The position numbers and the translations under genes were made by a program. Positions 40,849 to 55,159 of a DNA stretch of 64,000 nucleotides are shown piece after piece. Origin of the DNA: Streptomyces sp. NRRL F-525. Lineage in GTDB: Bacteria > Actinomycetota > Actinomycetes > Streptomycetales > Streptomycetaceae. Below the pieces are notes generated by a model that saw only the letters and a program-made list of their open reading frames with translations, was not told the origin of the DNA and ran no database searches. The stretch lies in NCBI RefSeq assembly GCF_000716605.1, contig NZ_JNXE01000042.1:62001-126000 (forward strand). Reading direction: 5' to 3'. Position 1 is the stretch's first letter. Each line of letters starts with the position of its first letter.

Positions 40849-40884
40849 CGTGCCGTACGCCTTCTGCTTAGCGAGCCGCGCTGA
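40846..40884 (+). CDS. Leucine leader peptide
   Basis: A 12-residue [15 protein letters not shown], with three consecutive Leu codons (CTT CTG CTT, 40861-40869); CTT is rare in such GC-rich genomes. It precedes a stem structure and an intrinsic terminator, then leuS. Such peptides act in ribosome-mediated attenuation: stalling at Leu codons when charged tRNA-Leu is scarce prevents termination. Actinobacterial leucine genes are known to use leader peptides. Translation of this one is inferred. Confidence 0.8.
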   Translation: MRAVRLLLSEPR

Positions 40885-40928
40885 TCAGTCCCGACCACCG
40901 GTGAACGGTGAGGTCGGAATCAGCGCGG
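40877..40928 (+). promoter_or_regulatory. Stem overlapping the leader peptide stop (attenuation)
   Basis: CCGCGCTGAT (40877-40886, holding the leader stop codon) pairs perfectly with ATCAGCGCGG (40919-40928), and CCGACC/GGTCGG pair inside. A ribosome stalled on the Leu codons would occupy or disturb the 5' arm. Exact alternative pairing with the terminator arm was not resolved. Confidence 0.65.
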
Positions 40929-40930
40929 CG

Positions 40931-40955
40931 TCCCCTCCTGTGCGAGGGGATTTTT
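40931..40955 (+). terminator. Attenuator terminator upstream of leuS
   Basis: TCCCCTC (40931-40937) pairs with GAGGGGA (40944-40950) and TTTTT follows directly (40951-40955). An intrinsic terminator with a run of five T located before, not after, a gene marks transcription attenuation. leuS starts 84 bp downstream. Confidence 0.85.
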
Positions 40956-41038
40956 CATTTGCTGGATGTCCATGGCGGATGTCACAGCCTGAAATGTCGC
41001 AGCCGCTGGCAGAGACGATCGATGGAGCTTTGAGGATC

Positions 41039-43918
<2,880 letters not shown>

Positions 43919-43970
43919 TTCTGCGCGGCCCTTCGCCGGGGTCGGGGCGGCTGCCTCGGGGTAGTCCCCT

Positions 43971-44020
43971 ACGGGCAGGTCCAGGGTTCCTGTGGAACTC
44001 CGGACCTGCCCGTTGCGTTT
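43971..44020 (+). terminator. Terminator after leuS
   Basis: ACGGGCAGGTCC (43971-43982) and GGACCTGCCCGT (44002-44013) are perfect complements, with GTTCC/GGAAC inside and GCGTTT after. Strong stem ending the leuS transcript. Confidence 0.82.
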
Positions 44021-44070
44021 ACCGTTGAAGAGCGGCGCGGCGTGTGCCGCCCGGAGCCGGTGGAGGAGCG

Positions 44071-44802
44071 TTGGAAGCCGTGATCACAGTCTTCGCCCTT
44101 CTCTTCCTGCTGTTCGTGGTCGTGGGCGGCTATGCGGCGGTCAAGGCGGTCGGCGCGGCCAAGCGCGGTGTCGACCGTACGGTCGCGCAGGCCAGGCGCT
44201 CGGTCGAGGACCACACCCTGCGCGCCAAGTCCTTCGCCCAGCCAGGCCCGCAGGGACAGGTGGCCCAACTCCGGCTCGCACTGCGGACGTCGATGCGCGC
44301 GACCCAGGACGCGCTGCGCGCGGGCGTGCCCGAGGACGAGTCCCTCAAGGAGTCCCTGGGCCTCTTCGAGCGGCTCAGCGCGCACGGTCGTGAACTCGAC
44401 GGCGAGCTCAGGCGCCTGGAGTCCGAGCCGGACCGCAAGACACTCGCCGAGCGGCTGCCCGCCCTGCGCGAGCGCACCGAGCGCATCACGAAGTCCGCGG
44501 ACTCGCTGCGCTGGGCGGCCCGCGACCGCGCCGGCCGCTTCGCGGAGGACGACCTGGACACGCTGAGCGCCCAGATAGACATGGAGGCCGGTGCCCTCCG
44601 CCACTGGACGAAGTCGGAGCACACGACACCGCCGTGGCCCGATGCCCCGCCCGCCGACGCCGCTGCCGGACAGCAGACCTGGCCGGAGACTCCGCGCTCC
44701 CGTCCCGCCGCCGAGGAGCCCGCCCCGTCCGCCATCACCCCGCCGGGACGGCGCCCCAGCTACCCCTGGCAGAAGAAACCCCGTCCCGAGAGCACGACTT
44801 GA
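44071..44802 (+). CDS. Membrane-anchored coiled-coil protein of unknown function
   Basis: A protein of about 243 residues. One N-terminal helix (ITVFALLFLLFVVVGGYAAV, about 4-23) anchors it; residues 30-175 are rich in Leu, Glu, Arg and Ala in heptad-like order (EDHTLRAK, LGLFERLSAHGRELDGEL, ALRERTERITKSADSLR), so a long coiled coil. The last 60 residues are Pro-rich and disordered. TTG 44071 follows GGAGG; GTG 44080 or 44044 are alternatives. degV follows after 108 bp. I cannot assign a function. Confidence 0.75.
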   Translation: MEAVITVFALLFLLFVVVGGYAAVKAVGAAKRGVDRTVAQARRSVEDHTLRAKSFAQPGPQGQVAQLRLALRTSMRATQDALRAGVPEDESLKESLGLFERLSAHGRELDGELRRLESEPDRKTLAERLPALRERTERITKSADSLRWAARDRAGRFAEDDLDTLSAQIDMEAGALRHWTKSEHTTPPWPDAPPADAAAGQQTWPETPRSRPAAEEPAPSAITPPGRRPSYPWQKKPRPESTT

Positions 44803-44910
44803 CCGGGCGGCACGGTGTGCGTGTGCGACGTGTGGTGATCCGGCCGGTTCCGGCCCAGGTGAAAGGGGTCGGGCTGCCGCCCGGCCGCTACGGCAGGTAA
44901 CCTCCAGCTC

Positions 44911-45756
44911 ATGTCCCGCCATGTCGCGATCGTCACCGATTCAACGGCCTACCTGCCGCCGCTGACGATGGAGCGCCACGGCATCACAGCGGTGCCGTTG
45001 ACCGTGGTCCTCGGCGACCGGGCGCTCGAAGAGGGCACCGAGATCTCCACCCGCTCCCTGGCCCAGGCCCTGCAGAAGCGCCGCCCGGTCACCACCTCGC
45101 GCCCCAGCCCCCAGCTCTTCGCGGAGACCTACCGCAAGGTCGCCGAGTCCGGCGCCACCGGCATCGTCTCCCTCCACCTCTCCGCCGAACTCTCGGGCAC
45201 CTACGACGCGGCGGTCGTCGCCGCGCGTGAGGCACCGGTGCCGGTGCGGGTAGTGGACACCGGCATGGTCGCGATGGCGCTCGGCTTCTGCGCCCTCGCC
45301 GCGGCCGAAACGGCGGAGGCGGGCGGCACGGTGGACGAGGCGGTCACGGCCGCGGAGAAGCGGGCCGCCGGCACCTCCGCCTACTTCTACGTCGACACCC
45401 TCGACTATCTGCGCCGGGGCGGCCGTATCGGCGCGGCACAGGCCCTGTTGGGCTCCGCGCTCGCCGTGAAGCCGCTGCTCCAGCTGGAGGGCGGGCGCAT
45501 CGAACTCCTGGAGAAGGTACGGACGGCGTCGAGGGCGATCGCCCGCCTTGAGGAGCTCGCGGCGGACCGGGCGGGCAGCGCACAGGTCGACATCGCCGTC
45601 CACCATCTCTCCGCGCCCGAGCGGGCGTCGGCGCTCGCGGACCGGTTGCGGGCGCGGGTGCCGGGGCTGGCCGATCTGCATGTCAGTGAGGTCGGGGCGG
45701 TGATCGGGGCGCATACCGGGCCTGGGTTGTTGGGGGCTGTGGTTTCGCCTCGGTGA
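44911..45756 (+). CDS. DegV family fatty-acid-binding protein
   Basis: A 281-residue DegV protein. VTDSTAYLPP at the N-terminus, TTSRPSPQLF, HLSAELSGTYDAA and YFYVDTLDYLRRGGRIG are the family segments lining the buried fatty-acid site. In Gram-positive bacteria related FakB proteins hand fatty acids to a FakA kinase; no fakA-type gene is in the window. Cytoplasmic. Specific lipid unknown. Confidence 0.92.
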   Translation: MSRHVAIVTDSTAYLPPLTMERHGITAVPLTVVLGDRALEEGTEISTRSLAQALQKRRPVTTSRPSPQLFAETYRKVAESGATGIVSLHLSAELSGTYDAAVVAAREAPVPVRVVDTGMVAMALGFCALAAAETAEAGGTVDEAVTAAEKRAAGTSAYFYVDTLDYLRRGGRIGAAQALLGSALAVKPLLQLEGGRIELLEKVRTASRAIARLEELAADRAGSAQVDIAVHHLSAPERASALADRLRARVPGLADLHVSEVGAVIGAHTGPGLLGAVVSPR

Positions 45757-45887
45757 CGGGGTTTGTCGGAGCGGTGCCTTGGGTGGATGCCGCTCGTTCG
45801 GGTGACGGAGTTATCCACAACTGGGCGGTCGTCCCCGGGAATTGACCAAGATCATCGCGATGTCGGGGAATGTCGGATCCTCGGCGC

Positions 45888-47263
<1,376 letters not shown>

Positions 47264-47267
<4 letters not shown>

Positions 47268-49948
47268 CCCACGTCCACGACGATCCGCCCGAGCCCGCGA
47301 CGCCTCGCCGTACCGCACAGGACGACGTCTCCTCGCCGCCCCGCCGAACGGTGCACGCCGACTCCGGCAGTCGGCGGGGTGCCGCACACCCCCAACAGGA
47401 AGAACCGACGGACCTACGACTCGTACCGCCCGCGCTCGCGGCCTGGGCGACGGCGGCACTGGCGCTGGACGCGTCACCGGCCTGGGTCACCGGAGTCGCC
47501 GTCGCCTCGTTGACCGTGGGGCTCGTGCTGCTGCTGGTGACGCGGCGGCGGGACAGGGCAGGGGCAGATGCCGGCCACGCCCGGTCACAGCCGGATGCCG
47601 ACCTCTTACGGGAAGGCGTTTCACCGGAAGGCGTTCGCCCCACACGCTCATGGCGGCAGGCCGCATGGCCCCGGGTCTCCATCGCCGCCCTGCTCCTTTC
47701 CATCGCCGCGGCCGCGGCCTCCGCCGGGCTGCACGGGGCGGATCTGCGGCGTGGGCCGGTGCCCGAGCTGGCGCGGGAGTACGCGACCGTGACCGCGGAG
47801 GTGGAGGTCGGTTCCGATCCACGGTTGACCCGGCCCCGGGTCAGCGGGGATCACGCGGCTCCGGTCTCCGTGCTGGTCGACGCCGAGGTGCGGCGGGTCG
47901 AGGAGTTGGACGGGACGGTCGTGGAGACGCGGGCGCCGGTGCTGTTGATCGTCGACCCGGGTTCGTCCTCCAAGGGAGAGGGCCGGGCACGGGGTTCCCG
48001 TGGTGGGCCGGAGCGTTCGCCCTGGCTCGGGCTGCTTCCGTCGACGCGGGTGAAGGTGACCGCGCGGTTGGCGCCCTCGCTGACGGGCGGGGACCGGGTC
48101 GCGGCCGTGCTGCGGGTGCGGAACCAGCCGGTGCCGGAGGTGGTGGGGGAGCCGTCCGGAGCGCAGCGGTTCGCGGGACGGCTGCGGGCCGGGCTGCGTG
48201 CGGCGACCGACGGGCTGCCGGCGGACGCGCGGGCGTTGCTGCCGGGGCTGGTCGTCGGGGACACCGCGCGGATCACACCCGAGTTGGACGAGGCCTTCAA
48301 GGAGACGGACCTCGCGCACACGCTCGCCGTCTCCGGAAGCAACCTCACCATCCTGCTCGCCCTCCTCATCGGACCACCCGGCCTCGCCCAGCACATCGAA
48401 CGCCGGGGTCTGGCACCGCGGTTGGGCATCTCCCTCCGGGCGACCGCACTGCTCGGCGGGGTGCTCACGCTCGGGTTCGTCGTCGTGTGCCGCCCCGACC
48501 CGAGCGTGCTGCGGGCCGCGGCCTGCGGTGCCGTCGCACTGCTCGCCCTGGCGACCGGGCGCCGCAGATCACTGATCCCGGCGCTGGCGACGGCCGTATT
48601 GCTGCTGGTGCTCTACGACCCGTGGCTGGCCCGGAGTTACGGCTTCCTGCTCTCCGTGCTGGCCACCGGTGCCCTGCTCACGCTCGCGCCGCGCTGGTGC
48701 GAGACGCTGCGGCGGCACCGGGTTCCACCGCGGCTGGCCGAGGCGCTCGCCGCAGCTGCCGCCGCGCAGGCGTTGTGCGCGCCGGTCGTGGCCGTGCTGT
48801 CGGCGCGGGTCAGTCTGGTGGCGGTGCCGTGCAATCTGCTCGCGGAGATCGCCGTCGCACCGGCCACGGTGCTGGGCTTCGCGGCGCTGGCGGCGGCACC
48901 GGTGGCGATGCCGGTGGCCAAGGTCCTTGCCTGGGGCGCGAGTTGGCCCGCCGGGTGGATCGCGGACGTCGCCCGGACCGGCGCGGCGCTGCCCGGTGGG
49001 GGAGTGGACTGGCCGGGCAGCTGGACCGGGGCACTGCTGCTCGCCCTCGCTGTCGCGGCCCTGGTGCTGGTCGGGCGGCGGCTGTTGAGGCACCCCTGGT
49101 TGTGCGGTGTCTGCGGGTTGTCGCTGCTGCTGATCGTGGTGGCGCCGGCGCCGTTGACGCGGGTGATCACGGGGTGGCCGCCGCCGGGTTGGAGATTCGC
49201 GATGTGTGATGTCGGGCAAGGTGACGCGACGGTCCTCGCGGCGGGCAAGGGCACCGGCGTGGTCGTCGATGCCGGACCCGATCCGAAGCTGGTCGACCAG
49301 TGCCTGCGCACGCTCGGCATCACGAGGATCCCGCTCGTCGTCCTCACCCACTTCCACGCCGACCACGTGGCAGGGTTGCCCGGGGTGCTGCGGGGCCGCT
49401 CGGTGGGCGCGATCGAGACGACGTCGTTCGAAGAGCCCGCGGACCAGGTCGAGGCCGTACGGAGAGCGGCGGCGGAACGGCACATCCCGATCACCCGGGC
49501 CGTAGCCGGGGAACAGCGCCGCACCGGCCCGCTGTCCTGGCAGGTCCTGTGGCCCCCAGCGCGCCCGGCACCGGACCCTGACGGGCCGAACGACGCGAGC
49601 GTCGCGCTGCTGGTACGGACGGCCGGGCTGCGGATGCTGCTGCTCGGGGACCTCGAACCCCCGGCCCAGCAGGAGCTGTTGAGGTCACCGGCGGCAGCGT
49701 TGCTGGGAGGCGTGGACGTTCTCAAAGTCGCGCATCATGGATCGGCTTTTCAAGATCCGGACCTGATACGCAGGGTGGCCCCGCGGCTGGCATTGATCTC
49801 CTGCGGAGAGAACAACACCTATGGGCACCCCGCCCCCAGCACGGTCGCGGCACTGCGGGCCATGGGTGCGGTTGTCCTCCGGACGGACGTGGACGGGGCG
49901 TTGGCGGTGAGTGGGGAAGGAGACGGGCTGCGGGTGGCGCGAGACTGA
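47264..49948 (+). CDS. comEC: ComEC/Rec2-type DNA channel protein
   Basis: An 894-residue protein. A disordered 60-residue start is followed by membrane helices, an OB-type outer domain, the Competence domain with many helices (residues about 330-620, FKETDLAHTLAVSGSNLTI at its start), and a C-terminal metallo-beta-lactamase domain with LTHFHADHVAGLPG near 705 and KVAHHGSAFQD near 823. The last may be a nuclease that degrades the non-entering strand. Translation is coupled to comEA by ATGA overlap. The pair is widespread in actinobacteria, where its role in DNA uptake is unproven. Confidence 0.9.
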
Positions 49949-49952
49949 GGGC

Positions 49953-50819
49953 ATGAATCCCGCACAGGTTGATGCCTATCTCCGCCGGCTGGGAGTCCAG
50001 CACCCGGCGTCGCCCACCGCCGATGCCCTCCGCGAGCTGCACCTGCGCCACCTGCGGACCGTGCCGTTCGAGAACCTGTCGATCCATCTGGGAGAGGAGA
50101 TCGTGCTGGAGGAGGACCGGCTGCTGGACAAGGTGGTGGGCGAGGGAAGGGGCGGGTTCTGCTACGAACTGAACGGACTGTTCGGCGCGTTGCTCACCGC
50201 GCTGGGCTTCGACGTCACGCTGCTCGCGGCGCGGGTGTACGGGGACGAGGGGCGGACGGGGATTCCGTACGACCATCTCGCGCTCCGGGTGGGGACGGCG
50301 GACGGGGGCGCGTGGCTGGCCGACGTGGGCTTCGGGACGCACAGTCACTATCCGCTGGCCTTCGAGGAGCGGGGTGAACAGGAGGATCCCGGCGGCACGT
50401 TCAGGGTTGTCGCGTCGGGACCGGATGCGGCCGGGGTTCGGGGCGGGGTGTCCGGAGAGGGAGCGGGAGCGGTTTCGGGGGAGGCGACTGACCTGGATGT
50501 GGTGCGGAACGGGAGGCCCGAGTACCGCCTGGAGGTGCGGCCCCGGGTGCTCGGTGACTTCGTGGCCGGAGCGTGGTGGCACAGCACGTCACCGGCCTCG
50601 CACTTCACCCGGTCACTGGTCTGTTCACGGCTCCTGGAGGACGGCGGGAGGATCACACTCGCCGGCCGGACCCTCACGACGACCAGTGAGGAGGGGACGC
50701 GGGACGTACGTGAACTGGCTGCGGACGAGGAGGTCCTGGGGGTGTACCGGGAGCGGTTCGGGATCGAGCTGGGGTCGGTTCCGGAGGTGCGGGCGCCTGG
50801 GGAGAAAATGTCCCCGTGA
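49953..50819 (+). CDS. Arylamine N-acetyltransferase
   Basis: A 288-residue NAT enzyme that moves acetyl from acetyl-CoA to arylamines or hydrazines. The Cys-His-Asp triad is Cys70 (RGGFCYELN), His108 (PYDHLAL) and Asp124 (LADVGFG). RTVPFENLSIH is the conserved N-terminal segment. ATG 49953 starts the conserved domain. An insertion of about 30 Gly/Ala residues around 155-175 is unusual but sits between domains. The next small gene overlaps its stop by GTGA. Confidence 0.93.
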   Translation: MNPAQVDAYLRRLGVQHPASPTADALRELHLRHLRTVPFENLSIHLGEEIVLEEDRLLDKVVGEGRGGFCYELNGLFGALLTALGFDVTLLAARVYGDEGRTGIPYDHLALRVGTADGGAWLADVGFGTHSHYPLAFEERGEQEDPGGTFRVVASGPDAAGVRGGVSGEGAGAVSGEATDLDVVRNGRPEYRLEVRPRVLGDFVAGAWWHSTSPASHFTRSLVCSRLLEDGGRITLAGRTLTTTSEEGTRDVRELAADEEVLGVYRERFGIELGSVPEVRAPGEKMSP

Positions 50820-51061
50820 GCGATGTGAGACATGTGCTGGTGCTGCCCGACCGTGACGCGGCTCAGGAGGCGGCGGAGGTGCTCGGGGAGCGGTTCGCAC
50901 TCGACGAGGAACCGCGGCTGGTGCGGGACGCGCTGGCCGGTGAGGACGATGCCGAGGACGCGCAGTGGCTGCTCGTTCTGCGGGACGAGGACGGCCGGCT
51001 CGATCCCGCGGAGCTGGACGCGTTCGCGGGGGAGTGGGACGGCTGGCGCGAGGAGCCGTAG
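50816..51061 (+). CDS. 81-residue acidic protein coupled to the N-acetyltransferase
   Basis: A small acidic protein, MSDVRHVLVLPDRDAAQEA at the start, WLLVLRDEDGRLDPAELDAF near the middle and GEWDGWREEP at the end. The compact alpha/beta pattern (VLVLP, WLLVLR strands) suggests a folded ferredoxin-like domain. GTG overlaps the upstream stop by GTGA, so it is probably co-translated. No family recognised. The 140 bp that follow are low-complexity CGGACCCGCACCCG-type sequence with no gene. Confidence 0.7.
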   Translation: MSDVRHVLVLPDRDAAQEAAEVLGERFALDEEPRLVRDALAGEDDAEDAQWLLVLRDEDGRLDPAELDAFAGEWDGWREEP

Positions 51062-51230
51062 CGGCGGCGGATTCTACGGTCGGACTCGGACCCGCACCCG
51101 CGCCTGAACCCGCACCGCGCCCGAACCCGAGCACCCGGACTCGCACCCGGACCCGCACCCCCGTCCGACCCGGCACACGGCACCCGGCACGCGGGACGCG
51201 TTGTCAGTGGCGCGTGCGATGCTTTACGAG

Positions 51231-52220
51231 ATGGCCAGGAAGACTGCGAATGACGACCCTCTCGCCCCGGTGACGCTTGCCGTGGGCCAGGAGGACCTCC
51301 TGCTCGACCGTGCCGTGCGGGAGGTGGTGGCCGCTGCTCGGGCCTCCGACGCCGACACGGACGTACGTGACCTGACTTCGGACCAGCTGCAGCCCGGCAC
51401 ACTCGCCGAGTTGACCAGCCCGTCGCTCTTCGCGGAGCGCAAGGTCGTGGTCGTACGCAACGCGCAGGATCTGTCCGCGGACACGATCAAGGACGTGAAG
51501 GCGTACCTCGGTGCGCCCGCCGAGGAGATCACGCTGGTGCTGTTGCACGCCGGCGGGGTCAAGGGCAAAGGGCTGCTCGATGCCGCGCGCAAGGCGGGGG
51601 CGCGGGAGGTGGCCTGCCCGAAGATGACGAAGCCGGCGGACCGGCTGGCGTTCGTGCGGGGTGAGTTCCGGGCGACCGGGAGATCCGCCACGCCGGAGGC
51701 CTGCCAGGCGCTGGTCGACTCCCTCGGCAGTGATCTGCGGGAACTGGCGTCCGCCGTCTCCCAGTTGGTCGCCGACATCGAGGGGACCATCGACGAGGCG
51801 GTCGTCGGGCGGTACTACACGGGGCGGGCCGAGGCGTCGAGCTTCACGGTCGCGGACCGGGCCGTGGAGGGGCGGGCGGCGGAGGCGCTGGAGGCGTTGC
51901 GGTGGTCGTTGTCCACCGGGGTGGCGCCGGTGCTGATCACCAGCGCGTTGGCGCAGGGGGTGCGGGCGATCGGGAAGCTGTCGTCCGCGCGCGGGGGACG
52001 GCCGGCGGATCTGGCGCGTGAGCTGGGGATGCCGCCGTGGAAGATCGACCGGGTACGGCAGCAGATGCGGGGGTGGACACCGGACGCGGTCTCCGTCGCG
52101 CTGCGGGCGGTGGCCGAGGCGGACGCGGGAGTGAAGGGCGGGGGGGACGATCCGGAGTACGCGTTGGAGAAGGCGGTCGTCGCGATCGCCCGGGCCGCTC
52201 GGTCCCGGGGCCAGGCCTGA
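51231..52220 (+). CDS. holA: DNA polymerase III subunit delta
   Basis: A 329-residue clamp-loader subunit that opens the beta sliding clamp. LAPVTLAVGQEDLLLDRAV at the N-terminus, TSPSLFAERKVVVVRNAQDL, and the C-terminal PPWKIDRVRQQMRGWT are typical. ATG 51231 starts the conserved sequence; an in-frame TTG at 51201 adds 10 residues. It stands opposite rpsT with a shared terminator, the usual streptomycete order. Confidence 0.93.
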   Translation: MARKTANDDPLAPVTLAVGQEDLLLDRAVREVVAAARASDADTDVRDLTSDQLQPGTLAELTSPSLFAERKVVVVRNAQDLSADTIKDVKAYLGAPAEEITLVLLHAGGVKGKGLLDAARKAGAREVACPKMTKPADRLAFVRGEFRATGRSATPEACQALVDSLGSDLRELASAVSQLVADIEGTIDEAVVGRYYTGRAEASSFTVADRAVEGRAAEALEALRWSLSTGVAPVLITSALAQGVRAIGKLSSARGGRPADLARELGMPPWKIDRVRQQMRGWTPDAVSVALRAVAEADAGVKGGGDDPEYALEKAVVAIARAARSRGQA

Positions 52221-52269
52221 CCCCGGCTCCGTCTCGACTCGCAGGCGGCGCAAGCGCCCCGGGAAACAG

Positions 52270-52300
52270 CAGTGCCCCCGAAGTGGGTCCGGGGGCACTG
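52270..52300. terminator. Bidirectional terminator between holA and rpsT
   Basis: CAGTGCCCCCG (52270-52280) and CGGGGGCACTG (52290-52300) form a perfect 11-bp stem with a 9-nt loop. It lies between two convergent genes and may serve both. Confidence 0.82.
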
Positions 52301-52421
52301 TACGTGGCGTGGCGACCACGATGTCTGTCCGTGAATCGAGGTAGAGGGCTCGACGTTGTCCTCACGGTGGATTGCTACTGCTCCGGTCCGCGCGAGCGCG
52401 GGCCGAGGCAAGTGCGGAGGA

Positions 52422-52688
52422 TCAGCCCTGGAGCGCGGTGACCTTGGAAGCAAGCGCCGACTTCTTGTTGGCGGCCTGGTTCTTGTGGATGACGCCCTTC
52501 GCGACGGCCTTGTCGAGCTGACGCGCGGCAGCGCGCTGGTACTCGGTGGCCTTCTCGACGTCACCCGCGGCAGCGGCTTCGCGGGCCTTGCGGATCGCGG
52601 TCTTCAGGGAGGACTTGACGGCCTTGTTGCGCAGCCGAGCCTTCTCGTTGGTCTTGATCCGCTTGATCTGGGACTTGATGTTCGCCAC
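52422..52688 (-). CDS. rpsT: 30S ribosomal protein bS20
   Basis: An 88-residue basic three-helix protein that binds 16S rRNA. The start [20 protein letters not shown] and the segment [20 protein letters not shown] are diagnostic. The GTG at 52688 fits the family start; the frame continues upstream without conservation. AAAGGCTC is the probable ribosome site. Unlike most genes around it lies on the minus strand. Confidence 0.97.
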   Translation of the reverse strand: MANIKSQIKRIKTNEKARLRNKAVKSSLKTAIRKAREAAAAGDVEKATEYQRAAARQLDKAVAKGVIHKNQAANKKSALASKVTALQG

Positions 52689-52977
52689 GAATGAGCCTTT
52701 GCAGGTTCTGGCACGGGGCCGCAAGGGTCCCGGGCCGATGATTTTCCTTGGGGTGCGCCTCGCACCGAGCGGAGATACCGATCAGGGATGAGGCACAGCC
52801 ACCCAGGCTACCAGCCGCCCACCGGCCCACCCAAACCGGTCGCCGAGGGGCCATTGGTTACCGTCCCGCACCCTCCCAAACCGGACCGCACCTCCCGCGC
52901 GTGGGACGATGGAAGCTACGTATCGATCCGACCCGAGACCGCAGACACTGCGGACGCCTCAAGAATCAGGACCCTGC

Positions 52978-54852
52978 GTGCCCGCGATCCCCAGCCATGT
53001 GCCCGAGCCGAGCCGTACCGACCCGGCGCTGATCCGCAATTTCTGCATCATCGCGCACATCGACCATGGCAAGTCCACGCTCGCCGACCGGATGCTCCAG
53101 CTGACCGGAGTGGTCGACAGCCGGCAGATGCGTGCTCAGTACCTCGACCGCATGGACATCGAGCGCGAGCGTGGCATCACGATCAAGTCCCAGGCCGTGC
53201 GTCTGCCGTGGGCCCCGACCCTCGGGGACGACCAGGGCAGCACCCACATCCTCAACATGATCGACACCCCGGGACACGTCGACTTCACGTACGAGGTCTC
53301 GCGGTCGCTCGCCGCCTGCGAGGGCACCGTGCTGCTCGTGGACGCCGCCCAGGGCATCGAGGCCCAGACCCTCGCCAACCTCTACCTGGCGATGGAGAAC
53401 GACCTCACGATCATCCCCGTGCTGAACAAGATCGACCTGCCGGCCGCGCAGCCGGAGAAGTTCGCGGAGGAGCTGGCCAACCTCGTCGGGTGCGACCCCG
53501 ACGACGTGCTGCGGGTGTCCGCCAAGACCGGTATCGGGGTCGACGCGCTGCTGAACAAGGTCGTCAAGGAGATCCCGGCGCCGGTCGGGAACGCGGACGC
53601 GCCCGCCCGCGCCATGATCTTCGACTCGGTCTACGACTCCTACCGCGGTGTCGTGACGTACATCAGGGTCATCGACGGACAGCTCACCAAGCGCGAGAAG
53701 ATCCGGATGATGTCCACGAACGCCACGCACGAGCTGCTGGAGATCGGGACGAACTCGCCGGAGATGCTCGGCGCGGACGGGCTCGGGGTCGGCGAGGTCG
53801 GCTATCTGATCACCGGGGTGAAGGACGTCCGCCAGTCCAAGGTCGGTGACACGATCACCACCCTGCACAAGGGCGCGACCGAGGCGCTCGGCGGCTACAA
53901 GGACCCCAAGCCGATGGTCTTCTCGGGCCTGTATCCGCTGGACGGGTCCGACTACCCGGAGCTGCGCGAGGCCCTCGACAAGCTCCAGCTCAACGACGCC
54001 GCGCTCGTCTACGAGCCGGAGACCTCGGCGGCGCTGGGCTTCGGCTTCCGCGTCGGCTTCCTCGGGCTGCTGCACCTGGACGTGATCCGGGAGCGGCTGG
54101 AGCGCGAGTTCGGGCTCGACCTCATCGCGACCGCGCCGAACGTGGTGTACCGGGTCGAGATGGAGGACGGCAGCGAGCACGTCGTCACCAACCCGAGCGA
54201 GTTCCCCGAGGGGAAGATCGACAAGGTCTACGAGCCCGTCGTCCGCGCGACGATCCTCGCGCCGTCGGAGTTCATCGGCGCGATCATGGAGCTGTGCCAG
54301 ACCCGGCGCGGCACCCTGCTCGGCATGGACTACCTCTCCGAGGACCGCGTCGAGATCCGCTACACGCTCCCCCTCGCGGAGATCGTCTTCGACTTCTTCG
54401 ACCAGCTGAAGTCCAAGACCCGCGGCTACGCCTCGCTCGACTACGAGCCCACCGGCGAGGTGACGTCCAGCCTGGTCAAGGTGGACATCCTGCTGCACGG
54501 CGACAAGGTGGACGCCTTCTCGGCGATCACGCACAAGGACGCGGCGTACGCGTACGGCGTGCGGCTGGTCGCCAAGCTGCGGGAACTCATCCCGCGGCAG
54601 GCCTTCGAGGTGCCCATCCAGGCCGCGATCGGCTCCCGGGTCATCGCCCGCGAGACCATCCGCGCCATCCGCAAGGACGTCCTCGCCAAGTGCTACGGCG
54701 GTGACATCTCCCGTAAGCGGAAGCTGCTGGAGAAGCAGAAGGAGGGCAAGAAGCGGATGAAGATGGTGGGTTCCGTGGAGGTTCCCCAGGAGGCCTTCAT
54801 CGCGGTGCTGTCCAGCGACGACAGCGGTGGCGGAGCCAAGGGCAAGAAGTAG
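52978..54852 (+). CDS. lepA: Elongation factor 4 (LepA)
   Basis: A 624-residue translational GTPase. G1 AHIDHGKST, switch RGITIKSQ, G3 DTPGHVDF and G4 NKIDLP are all intact. The C-terminal LepA-specific domain has [24 protein letters not shown] (split as [12 protein letters not shown] and following). The protein binds stalled ribosomes and helps 30S biogenesis. GTG 52978 gives the family N-terminus; the upstream open frame adds 23 unrelated residues. AGGA precedes it. Confidence 0.96.
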   Translation: MPAIPSHVPEPSRTDPALIRNFCIIAHIDHGKSTLADRMLQLTGVVDSRQMRAQYLDRMDIERERGITIKSQAVRLPWAPTLGDDQGSTHILNMIDTPGHVDFTYEVSRSLAACEGTVLLVDAAQGIEAQTLANLYLAMENDLTIIPVLNKIDLPAAQPEKFAEELANLVGCDPDDVLRVSAKTGIGVDALLNKVVKEIPAPVGNADAPARAMIFDSVYDSYRGVVTYIRVIDGQLTKREKIRMMSTNATHELLEIGTNSPEMLGADGLGVGEVGYLITGVKDVRQSKVGDTITTLHKGATEALGGYKDPKPMVFSGLYPLDGSDYPELREALDKLQLNDAALVYEPETSAALGFGFRVGFLGLLHLDVIRERLEREFGLDLIATAPNVVYRVEMEDGSEHVVTNPSEFPEGKIDKVYEPVVRATILAPSEFIGAIMELCQTRRGTLLGMDYLSEDRVEIRYTLPLAEIVFDFFDQLKSKTRGYASLDYEPTGEVTSSLVKVDILLHGDKVDAFSAITHKDAAYAYGVRLVAKLRELIPRQAFEVPIQAAIGSRVIARETIRAIRKDVLAKCYGGDISRKRKLLEKQKEGKKRMKMVGSVEVPQEAFIAVLSSDDSGGGAKGKK

Positions 54853-54918
54853 GCGGCGCCGAGGGCGGGAAGTAGCGACCCCGTACACCGAAATTTCGGA
54901 CGACAGCCAGACGATTCC

Positions 54919-54952
54919 CAGGGCCCGTTGCGCTTCGGCGCCGCGGGCCCTG
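54919..54952 (+). terminator. Terminator after lepA
   Basis: CAGGGCCCG (54919-54927) and CGGGCCCTG (54944-54952) form a 9-bp stem with GC-rich loop, 67 bp after lepA. It lies in the 307-bp gap before the acyl-CoA synthetase gene; the rest of that gap holds the operator-like site at 55058 and no gene. Confidence 0.75.
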
Positions 54953-55055
54953 AGTCTTGGCTCTGTACGAAGTGGTCATGGCGCTGTTCGAAGTGACCGT
55001 CCACCGCCCCTTACGCACCGGCCGGTCGCGGCTTACTCTGATCACTGCTCGATAG

Positions 55056-55069
55056 TTACTCGCGAGTTA
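55056..55069. promoter_or_regulatory. Palindrome upstream of the acyl-CoA synthetase
   Basis: ACTCGCGAGT (55058-55067) is a perfect 10-bp palindrome flanked by TT and TA, so TTACTCGCGAGTTA is nearly symmetric. It lies about 90 bp before the start codon. TTACT-N4-AGTAA-like sites are typical for TetR-type fatty-acid regulators. The regulator is not in this window. Assignment is inference. Confidence 0.5.
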
Positions 55070-55159
55070 AACAACAGCCACAAGAGCCACCAGCCGCATT
55101 GAGCCAACCGCCGCAGCAATGAGCCAGTGACCGCACTGTCGCGGGCCCCGGAGGATGTC

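Noticed and set aside
40846..41038. T-box riboswitch before leuS
   Set aside because: No AGGGUGGNACCGCG motif or specifier arm; the Leu-codon leader and terminator explain the region.
51062..51200. Small ORF in the CGGACCCGCACCCG-rich gap before holA
   Set aside because: Low-complexity repeats, no ribosome site and no conserved start; likely non-coding.
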